From the NCBI RefSeq assembly GCF_013031355.1, contig NZ_WPZO01000007.1:124001-188000 (forward strand): DNA of 64,000 nt, in the 5' to 3' direction. A model generated the notes under the pieces. The model was not told the origin of the DNA. It saw only the letters and a program-made list of their open reading frames with translations, and did not search any database. Shown here piece by piece: positions 1 through 8,465 of this stretch. Position numbers and translations under genes: made by a program. Source of the DNA: Ruegeria arenilitoris (GTDB lineage: Bacteria > Pseudomonadota > Alphaproteobacteria > Rhodobacterales > Rhodobacteraceae). Each line of letters begins with the position of its first letter. The first letter of the stretch is position 1.

Positions 1-144
1 TTGACGACATTTTCGCGCACGAACCCGCTTGCGGCGCAAGTTGCAATTGCATTCCAGTTGGATAGCTGATTAGAAAAAACGTACGAGGTAAGTCTTGGAT
101 GTGCGGTTTCGCTATTTGGAACCGTGCAAATTCTGGAGGTTAAT

Positions 145-327
145 ATGAAGAAACTCGTTCTCGCCGCTGCACTGACCGCTGCTGCTTCGACCGCTTATGC
201 CGGTAACCTGGAAGAGCCGGTTGTAGAAGCACCGGTTGTTGTTGAGGAAACTCAAGGTTCGTCGCAGGGCATCATCCTGCCGCTGATCCTGCTGGTCGTA
301 GTTGCCGCAGCTGTTGCAGCAAGCTAA
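145..327 (+). CDS. Small exported peptide with C-terminal membrane segment
   Basis: A 60-residue protein of unknown function. Residues 1-21 form a Sec-type signal peptide (MKK, hydrophobic Ala/Leu core, AYA cleavage site). A Val/Pro/Glu-rich stretch follows (about 24-43), then a hydrophobic C-terminal helix (about 47-60) that could anchor the mature peptide in the inner membrane. The ATG is preceded at 7 bp by a strong ribosome binding site (GGAGGT, 135-140), which decides the start over an upstream in-frame codon. The gene stands alone and ends in a strong hairpin terminator shared with the convergent hemH. I do not recognise a characterised family. The signal plus helix architecture is seen directly; membrane location is inferred. 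Confidence 0.75.
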   Translation: MKKLVLAAALTAAASTAYAGNLEEPVVEAPVVVEETQGSSQGIILPLILLVVVAAAVAAS

Positions 328-350
328 TTTGACAGGCGTCATCTAGAGAA

Positions 351-380
351 AAGGCGGTGGAGCAATCCACCGCCTTTTTT
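351..380. terminator. Bidirectional rho-independent terminator
   Basis: A perfect 10-bp stem (351-360 pairing with 367-376) with a 6-nt loop, followed by a T run on the + strand and preceded by an A-rich stretch, so it can end both the small exported peptide gene and the convergent hemH. Confidence 0.85.
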
Positions 381-416
381 CATGTCTGGTTGAGTGGGCC
401 TGATTGATGGGGCCGG

Positions 417-1466
417 TCAGTCCAGCCAGCCCTTCAGGTTGTCTTCGATCACCTTGCCGAGCGCCGCGATATGCGAATCATCGTCGTTGAGGCAGGGGAT
501 GTAGGTGAAGCTCTCACCGCCCGCCTCTTCAAAGCTTTCCCGGATCTCTTCGTTGATCTCTTCCAGCGTTTCGATGCAATCGGCGGAAAACGCCGGTGCA
601 ATCACGGCGATGTTCTTCTTGCCCTGCTTGGCCAATTCGGCGACGTGGTCGACCGTATAGGGCTTCAGCCATTCCTCGGGTCCGAATCGGGACTGGAAGG
701 TTGACACAAGCTGGTCGTCCGACCAGCCCAGCCGTTCTTTCAGCAACCGCGAGGTTTTCGCGCATTGGCAGTGATAGGGGTCACCCTGCTGCAAATAGCG
801 TTCCGGCATCCCGTGGTACGAGACGACCAGAATATCCGGCTTGGTCTCCATCGCCGCATAGGCCTGTTCCACCGATCCGGCCAAAGCGTCGATGTAGGCG
901 GGTTCATCGAAATAGGCGGGCACGGTGCGCGTGGCGGGCTGCCAGGCTTCCTCCATCAGCGCGCGGAAGAACTGGTCGTTTGCGGTGGCGGTCGTGGCTC
1001 CGGCGTATTGCGGATAGAGCGGGAAGAACAGGACGCGGTCGCAGCCTGCGGCCACCATCTCGCGCACTTTGGATTTGGTTGAGGGGTTGCCGTAGCGCAT
1101 GCAGAAATCGACAAGCACACGATCGCCATAGCGCGCCTGCATCACGTCGCGCAGCTTGGCGGTCTGGTCCTTGGTGATCGTCATCAGCGGGCTTTCGCCC
1201 TTGTCGTGGTTCCAGATCGACTTGTAGGCCTCGCCCGAGCTGAAGGGGCGTTTGGTCAGGATGATGCCCTGCAGGATCGGCTGCCATTTCCACTTGGGAT
1301 AGTCGATGACGCGCTGATCCGACAGGAACTCGTTCAGGTAGCGGCGCATCGGCCAATAGCTGTAATCGTCCGGCGTGCCCAGATTGGCCAGCAGGATGCC
1401 GACGCGGCCCATCTTGACCTTGGGATGGTCGGCGGGGGCGTGGGAGGGGCGAGTGGCGTCAAACAT
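417..1466 (-). CDS. hemH: Ferrochelatase
   Basis: Inserts Fe2+ into protoporphyrin IX, the last step of protoheme synthesis, at the inner membrane. The protein has the family landmarks: the N-terminal LLANLGTP stretch (about 25-32), the SYHGMP active-site motif (His218) and a C-terminal SADCIETLEEI segment with the conserved acidic metal-path residues. The ATG at 1466 gives 349 residues, a normal bacterial length, and has AGGAAG 6 bp upstream; a TTG start ten codons earlier is possible but has no better ribosome binding site. It lies convergent to the small exported gene and downstream of a methyltransferase-like gene on the same strand. Heme made here would be needed by the di-heme cytochromes encoded near 46-48 kb, though nothing links their regulation. 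Confidence 0.96.
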   Translation of the reverse strand: MFDATRPSHAPADHPKVKMGRVGILLANLGTPDDYSYWPMRRYLNEFLSDQRVIDYPKWKWQPILQGIILTKRPFSSGEAYKSIWNHDKGESPLMTITKDQTAKLRDVMQARYGDRVLVDFCMRYGNPSTKSKVREMVAAGCDRVLFFPLYPQYAGATTATANDQFFRALMEEAWQPATRTVPAYFDEPAYIDALAGSVEQAYAAMETKPDILVVSYHGMPERYLQQGDPYHCQCAKTSRLLKERLGWSDDQLVSTFQSRFGPEEWLKPYTVDHVAELAKQGKKNIAVIAPAFSADCIETLEEINEEIRESFEEAGGESFTYIPCLNDDDSHIAALGKVIEDNLKGWLD

Positions 1467-1523
1467 GTCGAGCTTCCTGAGATTTCTCTGTGCCAAGCTG
1501 AGATAACCGGAAAAACCCGGCCG

Positions 1524-2354
1524 TCAATCGGGCAGTTTGCCTTCTTTTGCACCCAGCGCATCGGCAAGACGTGCTTTGGCCGATCCGGGACGCAGGGGTT
1601 TCTGCTGGCTGTCGTCGGGCGACCAGCCGGTCAGGCAGATCAGCTCGAACGTGGCGGCCAGACGGCCCTGAGGGGTGGTGAAGTGGTCGGCATAGATCTG
1701 CTGCGCCCGGGCAAAGACCTGCCGCCTGGTGGGGTGTTTCACGCGGCCGGACAGGCTGTTGGTCTCTCCCATCGCCCGAAGATCACGCATCAGGTGGGTC
1801 AGGTCGCGGTATTCCGCCGTCAGTCGCGCGGTGTCGGCCACCGGCAGCGCAAGCCCCGCCCGTTGCAGCAAACCGCCCAGATCGCGAAGCTCGGCCATCG
1901 GCGCGATGCGCGGGCTGAGGCCGCCTGCGATTTCGATCTCGGCCTGCCCAAGGGCGGCGCGCAACTCGTGCAGGGTTTCCCCGCCCAGACAGACCACCAG
2001 CAGCAGCCCATCGGGCCGCAGGGCGCGGTGGCATTGGATCAGCTGCCCGACCGGATCATTGGCCCAGTGCAGCGCCATAGCGTGTATCACCAGATCATGG
2101 GCTCCGGGCGTCAGGTCCAGCACCTCATCATCCGCAACAATCCGCGCCCCGGGCAACACAACCTGCCAAACCTGTGCAAACGGCGTCACCACTGCTGGTG
2201 CCGTAAAGGTTTTGTTAACCATAGTGAGCCGATCCTGCACCTCGTCCATGGCGGCGTGGTGCAGAAACAGCGCGTCATCCTGCGCGCGGGCGCGGTGCCG
2301 GGTCAGGGCCAGGCGGTCGAACAGAGAGGGTGCATTGGAGTCAGGCAGCTTCAT
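1524..2354 (-). CDS. Methyltransferase-like protein (BioC/NDUFAF5-like), degenerate motif I
   Basis: A 276-residue class I methyltransferase-fold protein. The central part (HDLVIHAMALHWANDPVG, then LIQCHRALRPDGLLLVV) and the C-terminal block (LMRDLRAMGETN) match the alphaproteobacterial BioC/NDUFAF5-like group. The glycine-rich SAM-binding loop expected before this (motif I, GxGxG) is not visible: the corresponding segment reads TAPAVVTPFAQVWQ. In the mitochondrial relative NDUFAF5 the protein acts on complex I, but that role is not shown here. ATG at 2354 is chosen over one three codons upstream. It is divergent from comF with only a 16-bp gap, so the two promoters must overlap the coding regions. 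Loss of motif I suggests altered cofactor use or a non-catalytic role. Confidence 0.8.
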   Translation of the reverse strand: MKLPDSNAPSLFDRLALTRHRARAQDDALFLHHAAMDEVQDRLTMVNKTFTAPAVVTPFAQVWQVVLPGARIVADDEVLDLTPGAHDLVIHAMALHWANDPVGQLIQCHRALRPDGLLLVVCLGGETLHELRAALGQAEIEIAGGLSPRIAPMAELRDLGGLLQRAGLALPVADTARLTAEYRDLTHLMRDLRAMGETNSLSGRVKHPTRRQVFARAQQIYADHFTTPQGRLAATFELICLTGWSPDDSQQKPLRPGSAKARLADALGAKEGKLPD

Positions 2355-2370
2355 AGGGCGCAATTATCGC

Positions 2371-3099
2371 ATGTGGCAGCGGATTCAAACCGCTGTTCAA
2401 CTGATCTATCCACCGCGTTGCCTGGGATGCGGCGATCTGACCGAACAGGATTTCGGTCTGTGTGGCCAATGCTGGCGCGACACGCCCTTTATTGGTGGGG
2501 TGGTGTGCGAAAGCTGTGGCGTGCCCCTGCCGGGTGAGGCGGACGGCCACCGGATCGAGTGTGACGACTGCATGAAAACGCCCCGCCCCTGGCAGGACGG
2601 GCGCGCGGCGCTTTTGTACGACGGCAAAGCGCGGTCCCTGATTCTGGCGTTGAAGCATGGGGACAGGCCGGAACTGGCAAAGCCGGCGGCCCGCTGGATG
2701 GCGCAGGCGGGGCGCGAGTTGTTCCGTGACGACATGCTGATTGCTCCGGTGCCGCTGCATTGGTCGCGGCTGTTGAAACGGCGTTACAACCAGTCGGCCT
2801 TATTGGCGCAGCATCTGGGGCGGCAGACCGAGCTGGATGTCTGTCCGGATCTGTTGGTGCGGCGGGTGCGGACCCCGGTCCTGGATGGCAAAACCGCGTC
2901 GGAACGGGCCGAGACTCTGGCGGATGCAATTGTGACGCATCCCAAACGGCTTCACCGGATGCAGGGGCGGGATGTTTTGCTGGTGGATGATGTGATGACC
3001 TCGGGGGCCACGCTGTCGGCCTGTGCGCGTGTCTGCCTTGCCGCGGGAGCAAATCATATTTTCGTGTTGTTACTGGCGCGCGTTGCCAAGGATGCCTAA
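2371..3099 (+). CDS. comF: ComF family phosphoribosyltransferase-like protein
   Basis: A 242-residue ComF-family protein. The N-terminus has four closely spaced Cys pairs (CLGC, CGQC, CESC, CDDC within about residues 16-65) that form the expected zinc-binding region, and the C-terminal PRTase domain carries the PRPP loop VLLVDDVMTSGATL. In naturally transformable bacteria ComF works in uptake or processing of single-stranded DNA; in other bacteria the role is unclear. The ATG at 2371 fits the family N-terminus (hydrophobic, then PPRCLGC), but no clear ribosome binding site is visible. It is the first gene of a probable co-directional run comF, grxC, nitrilase, marR. Confidence 0.88.
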   Translation: MWQRIQTAVQLIYPPRCLGCGDLTEQDFGLCGQCWRDTPFIGGVVCESCGVPLPGEADGHRIECDDCMKTPRPWQDGRAALLYDGKARSLILALKHGDRPELAKPAARWMAQAGRELFRDDMLIAPVPLHWSRLLKRRYNQSALLAQHLGRQTELDVCPDLLVRRVRTPVLDGKTASERAETLADAIVTHPKRLHRMQGRDVLLVDDVMTSGATLSACARVCLAAGANHIFVLLLARVAKDA

Positions 3100-3136
3100 T
3101 TCGCTCAGGATTGCGCGAAACCCGAAGGGACGGAAT

Positions 3137-3394
3137 ATGAAGCCGGTTGAACTCTACACCTCGCCGCTGTGCGGTTATTGCCATGCGGCCAAGCGGTTGC
3201 TGAAACAAAAAGGCGTCGAATTTAAAGAGATTGACGTCTTGCTGCACCCGAAACGCAAGCCCGAGATGATCCAGCGCGCGGGCGGCAAACGCACCGTGCC
3301 GCAGATTTTCATCGGCACCGAACATGTGGGCGGCTGCGATGACCTTTATGAGCTGGAGCGTCAGGGCAAGCTGGATCGCCTGCTGGCGGCCTGA
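3137..3394 (+). CDS. grxC: Glutaredoxin 3
   Basis: An 85-residue dithiol glutaredoxin. The thioredoxin-fold redox motif is CGYC (Cys12, Cys15), with the cis-proline segment TVPQIFI and the glutathione-binding GGCDDLYELE near the C-terminus. It reduces protein disulfides and mixed disulfides with glutathione in the cytoplasm. GGAACGGA-type purines lie just upstream of the ATG. Its stop codon overlaps the start of the next gene (TGATG), so translation is probably coupled to the nitrilase-like hydrolase. Confidence 0.95.
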   Translation: MKPVELYTSPLCGYCHAAKRLLKQKGVEFKEIDVLLHPKRKPEMIQRAGGKRTVPQIFIGTEHVGGCDDLYELERQGKLDRLLAA

Positions 3395-4224
3395 TGAAAA
3401 CCGCGCTGCTGCAACTTTGTTCGTCGGATGATCCGGCCGAAAACCTGGCAACCGTGCGCGACATGATGGCCGAGGCTGCCGGGCAAGGCACGCGGTTCAT
3501 CCTGACGCCCGAGGTGACGAATTGCGTGTCCACCAGCACAACACGGCAGCGCGAGGTGTTGCAGCACGAAGAAGATGACCAGACGTTGGCGGGCCTGCAG
3601 GATCAGGCCGCCGCGCTGGGCGTATGGCTGCTGATCGGCTCATTGGGGATCAAGACCCACGATGCCGACGGGCGCTTTGCCAACCGCTCTTTCATGATCG
3701 ACCCGCAGGGCCAGATCGTAGCGCGGTACGACAAGATCCACATGTTCGACGTACAGGTCTCTGACGCCGAGACCTTCCGCGAATCCAAGAACTACCGCCC
3801 CGGCGACCGCGCGGTGCTGGCGCAGACCGATTTCGGCGCGGTCGGCATGACCATCTGCTATGACATCCGGTTCCCGCATCTTTATACGGCTCTGGCGCAG
3901 GCCGGGGCGCGTATCCTGACCGTTCCGGCGGCGTTTTCGCCGGTGACCGGCGCGGCCCATTGGCAATCTCTGCTGCGCGCCCGGGCGATTGAAAACGGCT
4001 GTTGGGTGCTGGCGCCCGCGCAGACCGGTACGCATCCGAAAACCCGCGGCAAGACGCGCCACACTTACGGTCACAGCATGGTTGTGGCCCCGTGGGGAGA
4101 GGTCGTCATCGACGCAGGCAACGATCCGGGCATTCACTTTTTCGATTTGGATGATAGTTCTGTGACAGAGGCGCGCCGTCGCGTGCCCTCACTGACTCAC
4201 GTGCGGCCTTTCGACGGGCCCTGA
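3394..4224 (+). CDS. Carbon-nitrogen hydrolase (Nit1 type)
   Basis: A 276-residue nitrilase-superfamily amidase. The Glu-Lys-Cys triad is visible: Glu40 in LTPEVTN, Lys114 in YDKIHMFDV, and Cys155 in TICYDIRFP. The sequence is closest to the Nit1/NitFhit branch, whose bacterial and eukaryotic members hydrolyse deaminated glutathione, a side product of transaminases. Its direct coupling to glutaredoxin (1-nt overlap) fits a role in glutathione repair. That substrate is an inference from family and neighbour; other omega-amidase activities are possible. Confidence 0.9.
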   Translation: MKTALLQLCSSDDPAENLATVRDMMAEAAGQGTRFILTPEVTNCVSTSTTRQREVLQHEEDDQTLAGLQDQAAALGVWLLIGSLGIKTHDADGRFANRSFMIDPQGQIVARYDKIHMFDVQVSDAETFRESKNYRPGDRAVLAQTDFGAVGMTICYDIRFPHLYTALAQAGARILTVPAAFSPVTGAAHWQSLLRARAIENGCWVLAPAQTGTHPKTRGKTRHTYGHSMVVAPWGEVVIDAGNDPGIHFFDLDDSSVTEARRRVPSLTHVRPFDGP

Positions 4225-4238
4225 CCCAGAACCGAGAC

Positions 4239-4679
4239 ATGACTGACGAACACAATGCCCTTGCGGTCACGCTGTTCAGCGAGATCCTGACTGCCGACCA
4301 GCTGTTGCGGAACCGGCTGAGCCGGGTGCTGCCCAAGGGCATGGAAATCTCGCATTTCTCGGTGCTGAACCATCTGGTGTTTGTGGGCGACGAGCGCACC
4401 CCGGCGCAACTGGCCAGCACCTTCCACGTCACGCGCGGGGCGATGACCAACACCTTGGCCAAGCTGGAATGGGCCGGATATATCCACATCCGCCCCGACT
4501 GGGACGACGCCCGCCGCAAGATGGTCGCGATCAGCCCCGCCGGTCGCCGGGCGCGGGATCAGGCCATTTCCTCGATCGCGCCGCTGATCAACCGCGTGGT
4601 CGGAGAACTGGGGCTGGAGCGGGTGCGTAGCACGCTGCCCGTGCTGCGGGATTTGCGGTTGCAGTTGGAGGGGGAGTAG
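4239..4679 (+). CDS. MarR family transcriptional regulator
   Basis: A 146-residue winged-helix regulator. The HTH lies at about 45-75 (TPAQLASTFHVTRGAMTNTLAKLEWAGYI), followed by the wing with the typical DDARRKMVAISPAGR segment; helices at both ends would form the dimer interface. It starts 14 bp after the nitrilase-like gene and is probably cotranscribed. The ligand and target genes cannot be read from the sequence; self-regulation of the comF-grxC-nit run is possible. Confidence 0.9.
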   Translation: MTDEHNALAVTLFSEILTADQLLRNRLSRVLPKGMEISHFSVLNHLVFVGDERTPAQLASTFHVTRGAMTNTLAKLEWAGYIHIRPDWDDARRKMVAISPAGRRARDQAISSIAPLINRVVGELGLERVRSTLPVLRDLRLQLEGE

Positions 4680-4736
4680 GGGCTAGACGCTCAGTCTTGA
4701 CGCCTATCGAAATCTCCACGGGCACGAAACAATACT

Positions 4737-5054
4737 CTAATCCCCAACTTTTTTGCGGCTCCGAATAGGGCGCCCCTCAATCCCCAGAAGGTTATAGATT
4801 CCGAGTGATTTCCACAGGGATTCGTTCGCTAAGAAAATCACCATCGTCAAAGGTTTGAGCAACATGACGAAAAAGGGAGTTAGAGCGAAAATCACTACGA
4901 GTGTTGGAAAACCAGCAAGTTCTTTCATAGCGGCGGTAAAGGAACCAATTACAGCGAATGCGAAGATAATGCAGGCCAAGCCCAACATGCTTCCGAAAAA
5001 TGGGCTGCGGTCATAGAGCGGGAGAAACCAGTTCTTTGTCCAGTCATTTACCAA
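4737..5054 (-). CDS. Small membrane protein, unknown
   Basis: About 105 residues with two predicted transmembrane segments (roughly 20-40 and 48-70) and a basic C-terminal tail (RPIRSRKKVGD). No family is recognised. No ATG is available near the N-terminus: a TTG is used, after an in-frame TAA nine codons upstream, and only a weak purine stretch (AAGACGAG) precedes it. Base composition is lower in GC than the neighbours, which suggests an acquired or fast-evolving gene. It lies alone between marR and ubiG. Confidence 0.5.
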   Translation of the reverse strand: MVNDWTKNWFLPLYDRSPFFGSMLGLACIIFAFAVIGSFTAAMKELAGFPTLVVIFALTPFFVMLLKPLTMVIFLANESLWKSLGIYNLLGIEGRPIRSRKKVGD

Positions 5055-5125
5055 TTTGTTGCTCGTCTTCAGTTTGAACTTTTAGTTCCCGGTGGAAGGA
5101 TTTTCATCTTCACCCTTTGTTGAGA

Positions 5126-5872
5126 TCACCCGGGCTTCACGCTCGCAGTCACATAATTCACGCTCAGATCGCGATCCGAGATCGACCAGCTCCACAGGAT
5201 TGGGTTGAACACGAACCCCTTACGGTCCACCGGGTCCATCCCGGCCTGACGCAGCAGGTCGAACAATTCGTCGGGGGTGATGAACTTGTTCCATTCATGC
5301 GTGCCGCGCGGCAGCCAGCGCATGACGACCTCGGCCCCGAAAATGGCCATCGCATAGGATTTCGGGTTGCGGTTGATGGTCGAGCAGATCAGCAGACCGC
5401 CCGGTTTCAGCAAGTGCTGCGACGCAGTCAAAAATCCCGCGGGGTCGGCGACGTGTTCGACCACCTCCATGTTCAGAACCACGTCGAACTGCTCGCCCGC
5501 GGCAGCCATGTCCTCGGCGGTGGTGTGACGATAGTCGATTTCCAGCCCCGATTGCTCGGCATGAATGCGGGCGACGGGCAGGTTGCCCTCGGCAGCATCG
5601 GCGCCGACCACCGTGGCCCCAAGGCGCGCCATCGGTTCGCTCAGCAACCCACCACCGCAGCCAATATCCAGCAGGCGCAGTCCTTCGAACGGGCGCGGGG
5701 CCTTCAGATCAAGGTCAAATTCGCCAGCGATCTGTTGTGTGATATAGTCCAGACGGCACGGATTCAGCATGTGCAGGGGCTTGAATTTCCCATGAGGGTC
5801 CCACCACTCGGCCGCCATCGCTTCGAATTTTGCGATCTCGGAAGGGTCCACCGTGTTCGGATGCGCTTGCAT
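5126..5872 (-). CDS. ubiG: Ubiquinone biosynthesis O-methyltransferase
   Basis: A 248-residue SAM-dependent methyltransferase that performs both O-methylations of ubiquinone synthesis. Motif I is [18 protein letters not shown], and the N-terminal block ([23 protein letters not shown]) and the VEHVADP segment are characteristic of UbiG. It acts at the membrane on polyprenylated phenols. It is divergent from the peptidase gene with a 48-bp gap that must hold both promoters. ubiB and ubiE lie elsewhere in the window (21.9-24.2 kb), so the ubiquinone genes are dispersed. Confidence 0.96.
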   Translation of the reverse strand: MQAHPNTVDPSEIAKFEAMAAEWWDPHGKFKPLHMLNPCRLDYITQQIAGEFDLDLKAPRPFEGLRLLDIGCGGGLLSEPMARLGATVVGADAAEGNLPVARIHAEQSGLEIDYRHTTAEDMAAAGEQFDVVLNMEVVEHVADPAGFLTASQHLLKPGGLLICSTINRNPKSYAMAIFGAEVVMRWLPRGTHEWNKFITPDELFDLLRQAGMDPVDRKGFVFNPILWSWSISDRDLSVNYVTASVKPG

Positions 5873-5920
5873 TCCTGTCTCCGTATGCTCTTTTACGTTT
5901 AAGGACTATATAGGGCCATA

Positions 5921-6898
5921 ATGGACAAGTACCCGGACCAAAAGCGCGCAGTTCAATATCTGTACCCGCCGATCGATCCTTTCGATCAGCGCATGGTCGA
6001 TGTGGGCGACGGGCACCGTATCTATATGGAACAATGCGGCAATCCCAACGGCAAACCAGTGGTGATCCTGCACGGTGGACCGGGCGGCGGTTGCAGCCCG
6101 GCGATGCGGCGTTATTTCGACCCTGCCGTCTTTCGGGTGATTCTGTTCGATCAGCGCGGCTGTGGCCGGTCGCGGCCGCATGCGTCGGTGACCGACAACA
6201 CGACGTGGCATCTGGTCGCTGATATCGAGCGGTTGCGGACCTTGCTGGATATCGAGGATTGGACCGTGTTCGGCGGCAGCTGGGGCGCGACCCTTGCGCT
6301 GGTCTATGCGCAAACCCATCCTGACCGGGTGAACCGACTGGTGCTGCGCGGCGTGTTTCTGGCCACCAAGGCCGAGCTGGACTGGTTCTATGGCGGCGGC
6401 GCGGGCAAGTTCTGGCCCGAGCCATGGGCGAAATTCACCGCTCTGCTGTCTGAGGATGAGCTGTCCGACACCATCGGGGCCTACAACAAACGCCTGTTCT
6501 CGGGGGATCGCGCAACGGAAATCCTGTACGCGCGGGCGTGGTCGGCATGGGAAAATGCGCTGGCCTCGATTCACACAAATGGAATGACGGGGGAAAGCCC
6601 AGGCGAATACGCACGCGCCTTTGCGCGGCTTGAGAATCACTATTTCATCAACGGCGCTTTCCTTGAGAAAGATGGGCAGATTCTGGATCAGGTCGAGAAG
6701 ATCGCCCATATACCCGGCCATATCGTGCAGGGGCGCTATGACATGATCTGCCCGCCGCAGGCCGCCTGGAATTTGGCGGAACGCTGGCCCAACGCGGACC
6801 TGAGGATGGTGCGCAACGCAGGTCACGCCTTGTCCGAACCCGGTATCAGCGCCGAGCTGGTCCGGATCATGGACCGCGTGGCCGAGGGGGTGGCATGA
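5921..6898 (+). CDS. pip: Proline iminopeptidase
   Basis: A 325-residue alpha/beta hydrolase of peptidase family S33. The oxyanion segment HGGPGGG, nucleophile elbow GGSWGATLAL, acid region QGRYDMICP and catalytic His in NAGHALSEP are all present in order, along with the prolyl-aminopeptidase N-terminus. It removes N-terminal proline from peptides in the cytoplasm. The last four bases overlap the start of the following solute-binding-like gene (ATGA), pointing to translational coupling and perhaps a shared role in peptide use. Confidence 0.93.
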   Translation: MDKYPDQKRAVQYLYPPIDPFDQRMVDVGDGHRIYMEQCGNPNGKPVVILHGGPGGGCSPAMRRYFDPAVFRVILFDQRGCGRSRPHASVTDNTTWHLVADIERLRTLLDIEDWTVFGGSWGATLALVYAQTHPDRVNRLVLRGVFLATKAELDWFYGGGAGKFWPEPWAKFTALLSEDELSDTIGAYNKRLFSGDRATEILYARAWSAWENALASIHTNGMTGESPGEYARAFARLENHYFINGAFLEKDGQILDQVEKIAHIPGHIVQGRYDMICPPQAAWNLAERWPNADLRMVRNAGHALSEPGISAELVRIMDRVAEGVA

Positions 6899-7716
6899 CC
6901 CGGATTGACCGCCGTGCACTGTTTGCCTCGGGTGCTGCCGCTGCATTGTTGGCGGCCACGGGAGCCTCGTTGGCGGATACGCCCAAGAAAGGCGGCACGC
7001 TGCGCCTTGCCGTGCCGCGCGACGACAGTCTGGAACAGGTGGCCCGCGGGGCTGTGTTCGACACCCTGACCGAGATTGCGCCCGACGGCACCTTGCGCGG
7101 CGAATTGGCGACCGGCTGGCAGACCGATTCCGATGCGCGCGTCTGGCGTTTTGACCTGCGTAGCGACGTGGCGTTCCACGATGGCGCGGCGCTGAATGTG
7201 GCCGACGTGGTCTCGGTGCTGCGCGAGGTCGGACGGGCCGAAGCGCTGACACCCGACTCGGTGCGGTTGGAACTGGCTGAGGCCAACCCGGGCCTGCCTT
7301 TCCTGTTGGCCGACAGCCGCTTTGTCATCACGCGCGAGGGTCAGGGCGTGACGCCTCTGCACGCGGCCAATGGCACAGGTTGTTATCTTGTCGAACGGGC
7401 CGAGGATGATCGCCATTTCCTGGGCCGCAAGGTTGCCGGGCATTACAAGGACGGTGCCGCCGGGTGGGTCGACACGTTCGAAATCATTGTCATTCCCGAT
7501 GCCCGTGTCCGGGCCGAGGCGTTGCGGGACGGCTACGTAGAAGTGGCGGCCCTGCCCGAAGGCGATGATCTGAAAGGCCAGCGCGGTCTGCGATATCACC
7601 CCAGCGAATCGGATATGGCGCTGGCCGTGGCCCCGCATGTGGGTATGCCGCGCCAGATCGCGGCAAGGCGCGCGCTGGACGACGGACGTATTGCCGAACG
7701 GTGGTGGCGGGCGTAA
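6895..7716 (+). CDS. Half-length family 5 extracellular solute-binding protein
   Basis: A 273-residue protein with an N-terminal signal (MTRIDRRALFASGAAAALLA, twin-arginine-like) and the start of a dipeptide/oligopeptide-binding protein: KGGTLRLAVP, DTLTEIAPDGTLRGELATGW, and WRFDLRSDVAFHDGAALNVADVV. Family 5 binding proteins are usually around 500 residues; this one ends at roughly half that, and no matching continuation is seen downstream. No permease or ATPase genes lie nearby. It is translationally coupled to the proline iminopeptidase. It could be a shortened stand-alone peptide binder or a gene that lost its second half. Confidence 0.8.
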   Translation: MTRIDRRALFASGAAAALLAATGASLADTPKKGGTLRLAVPRDDSLEQVARGAVFDTLTEIAPDGTLRGELATGWQTDSDARVWRFDLRSDVAFHDGAALNVADVVSVLREVGRAEALTPDSVRLELAEANPGLPFLLADSRFVITREGQGVTPLHAANGTGCYLVERAEDDRHFLGRKVAGHYKDGAAGWVDTFEIIVIPDARVRAEALRDGYVEVAALPEGDDLKGQRGLRYHPSESDMALAVAPHVGMPRQIAARRALDDGRIAERWWRA

Positions 7717-7741
7717 ATCCGTTCACGAAACCCACCGGGGG

Positions 7742-7770
7742 TTGCAGTTTCGGCAAACCCTGCGTATATG
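7742..7770 (+). promoter_or_regulatory. Candidate promoter for rimP-nusA-infB
   Basis: TTGCAG and TATATG separated by 17 bp, both close to sigma-70 consensus, about 105 bp upstream of rimP. The octamer GCAGTTTC occurs twice here (7744-7751 and 7770-7777). Transcription would begin near 7777 and pass through the hairpin at 7825. Confidence 0.4.
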
Positions 7771-7824
7771 CAGTTTCAACAGCGGCGTGTCGGGCTTCGG
7801 TCCGGGGCTCCACCGGAAATTTCG

Positions 7825-7847
7825 ACGGGCCGCGCGCCCGTTTTTTT
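7825..7847 (+). terminator. Terminator-like hairpin in the rimP leader
   Basis: A perfect 6-bp GC stem (7825-7830 with 7836-7841), 5-nt loop and a run of seven T. It may simply end the upstream solute-binding gene, but if the promoter at 7742-7770 is real it sits inside the rimP-nusA leader as an attenuator. Confidence 0.75.
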
Positions 7848-7874
7848 GTGCCCGGCTGAAGGGTAGAGAACCTG

Positions 7875-8465
7875 ATGACAAACGACCTTATTGCCAAAGC
7901 TGCCATTGACCGGCGACTGGCCGAGATCATCACCCCCGTGATCGAGGATCTGGGGTATGAACTCGTCCGCATCCGCCTGATGAGCGGCAAGCAGACCACG
8001 CTGCAGATCATGGCCGACAAGCCTGATGGCGGTATCGAAGTGGATGACTGCGCCGATATTTCCAACGCCGTCAGCGCCACGCTGGATGTCGAGGACCCGA
8101 TCCTTGACGCCTATACGCTTGAGGTGTCCAGCCCTGGCATCGACCGCCCTCTGACCCGTCTCAAGGATTTTGAGACATTCGAAGGGTATGAGGCCAAGAT
8201 CGAGACCGCCGAGCTGATCGACGGCCGCCGCCGGTTCAAAGGTGAATTGGCCGGGATCGAAGGGGATGAGGTTTTGATCAACATCCCCGAAGGGGCCGAG
8301 ACCATCACCATCGGTCTGCAGTTCGACTGGCTGAGCGACGCCAAGCTGGTCCTGACCGATGACCTGATCAAGGAAATGCTGCGCCAGCGCAAGGACGCAG
8401 GTGCCCTGAACGAAAACGCTTTCGACGAGATTGAGACCGAAGGGTCCGAAGAGGAGACGAACTGA
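7875..8465 (+). CDS. rimP: Ribosome maturation factor RimP
   Basis: A 196-residue RimP protein needed for 30S subunit maturation. The N-terminal domain ([27 protein letters not shown]) and the conserved SPGIDRPL segment (about 94-101) identify the family; the last 25 residues are an acidic tail. A purine stretch (GAAGGG then AGAGAA) precedes the ATG. Stop and start of the next gene overlap by one base (TGATG), the standard rimP-nusA arrangement. Confidence 0.97.
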   Translation: MTNDLIAKAAIDRRLAEIITPVIEDLGYELVRIRLMSGKQTTLQIMADKPDGGIEVDDCADISNAVSATLDVEDPILDAYTLEVSSPGIDRPLTRLKDFETFEGYEAKIETAELIDGRRRFKGELAGIEGDEVLINIPEGAETITIGLQFDWLSDAKLVLTDDLIKEMLRQRKDAGALNENAFDEIETEGSEEETN

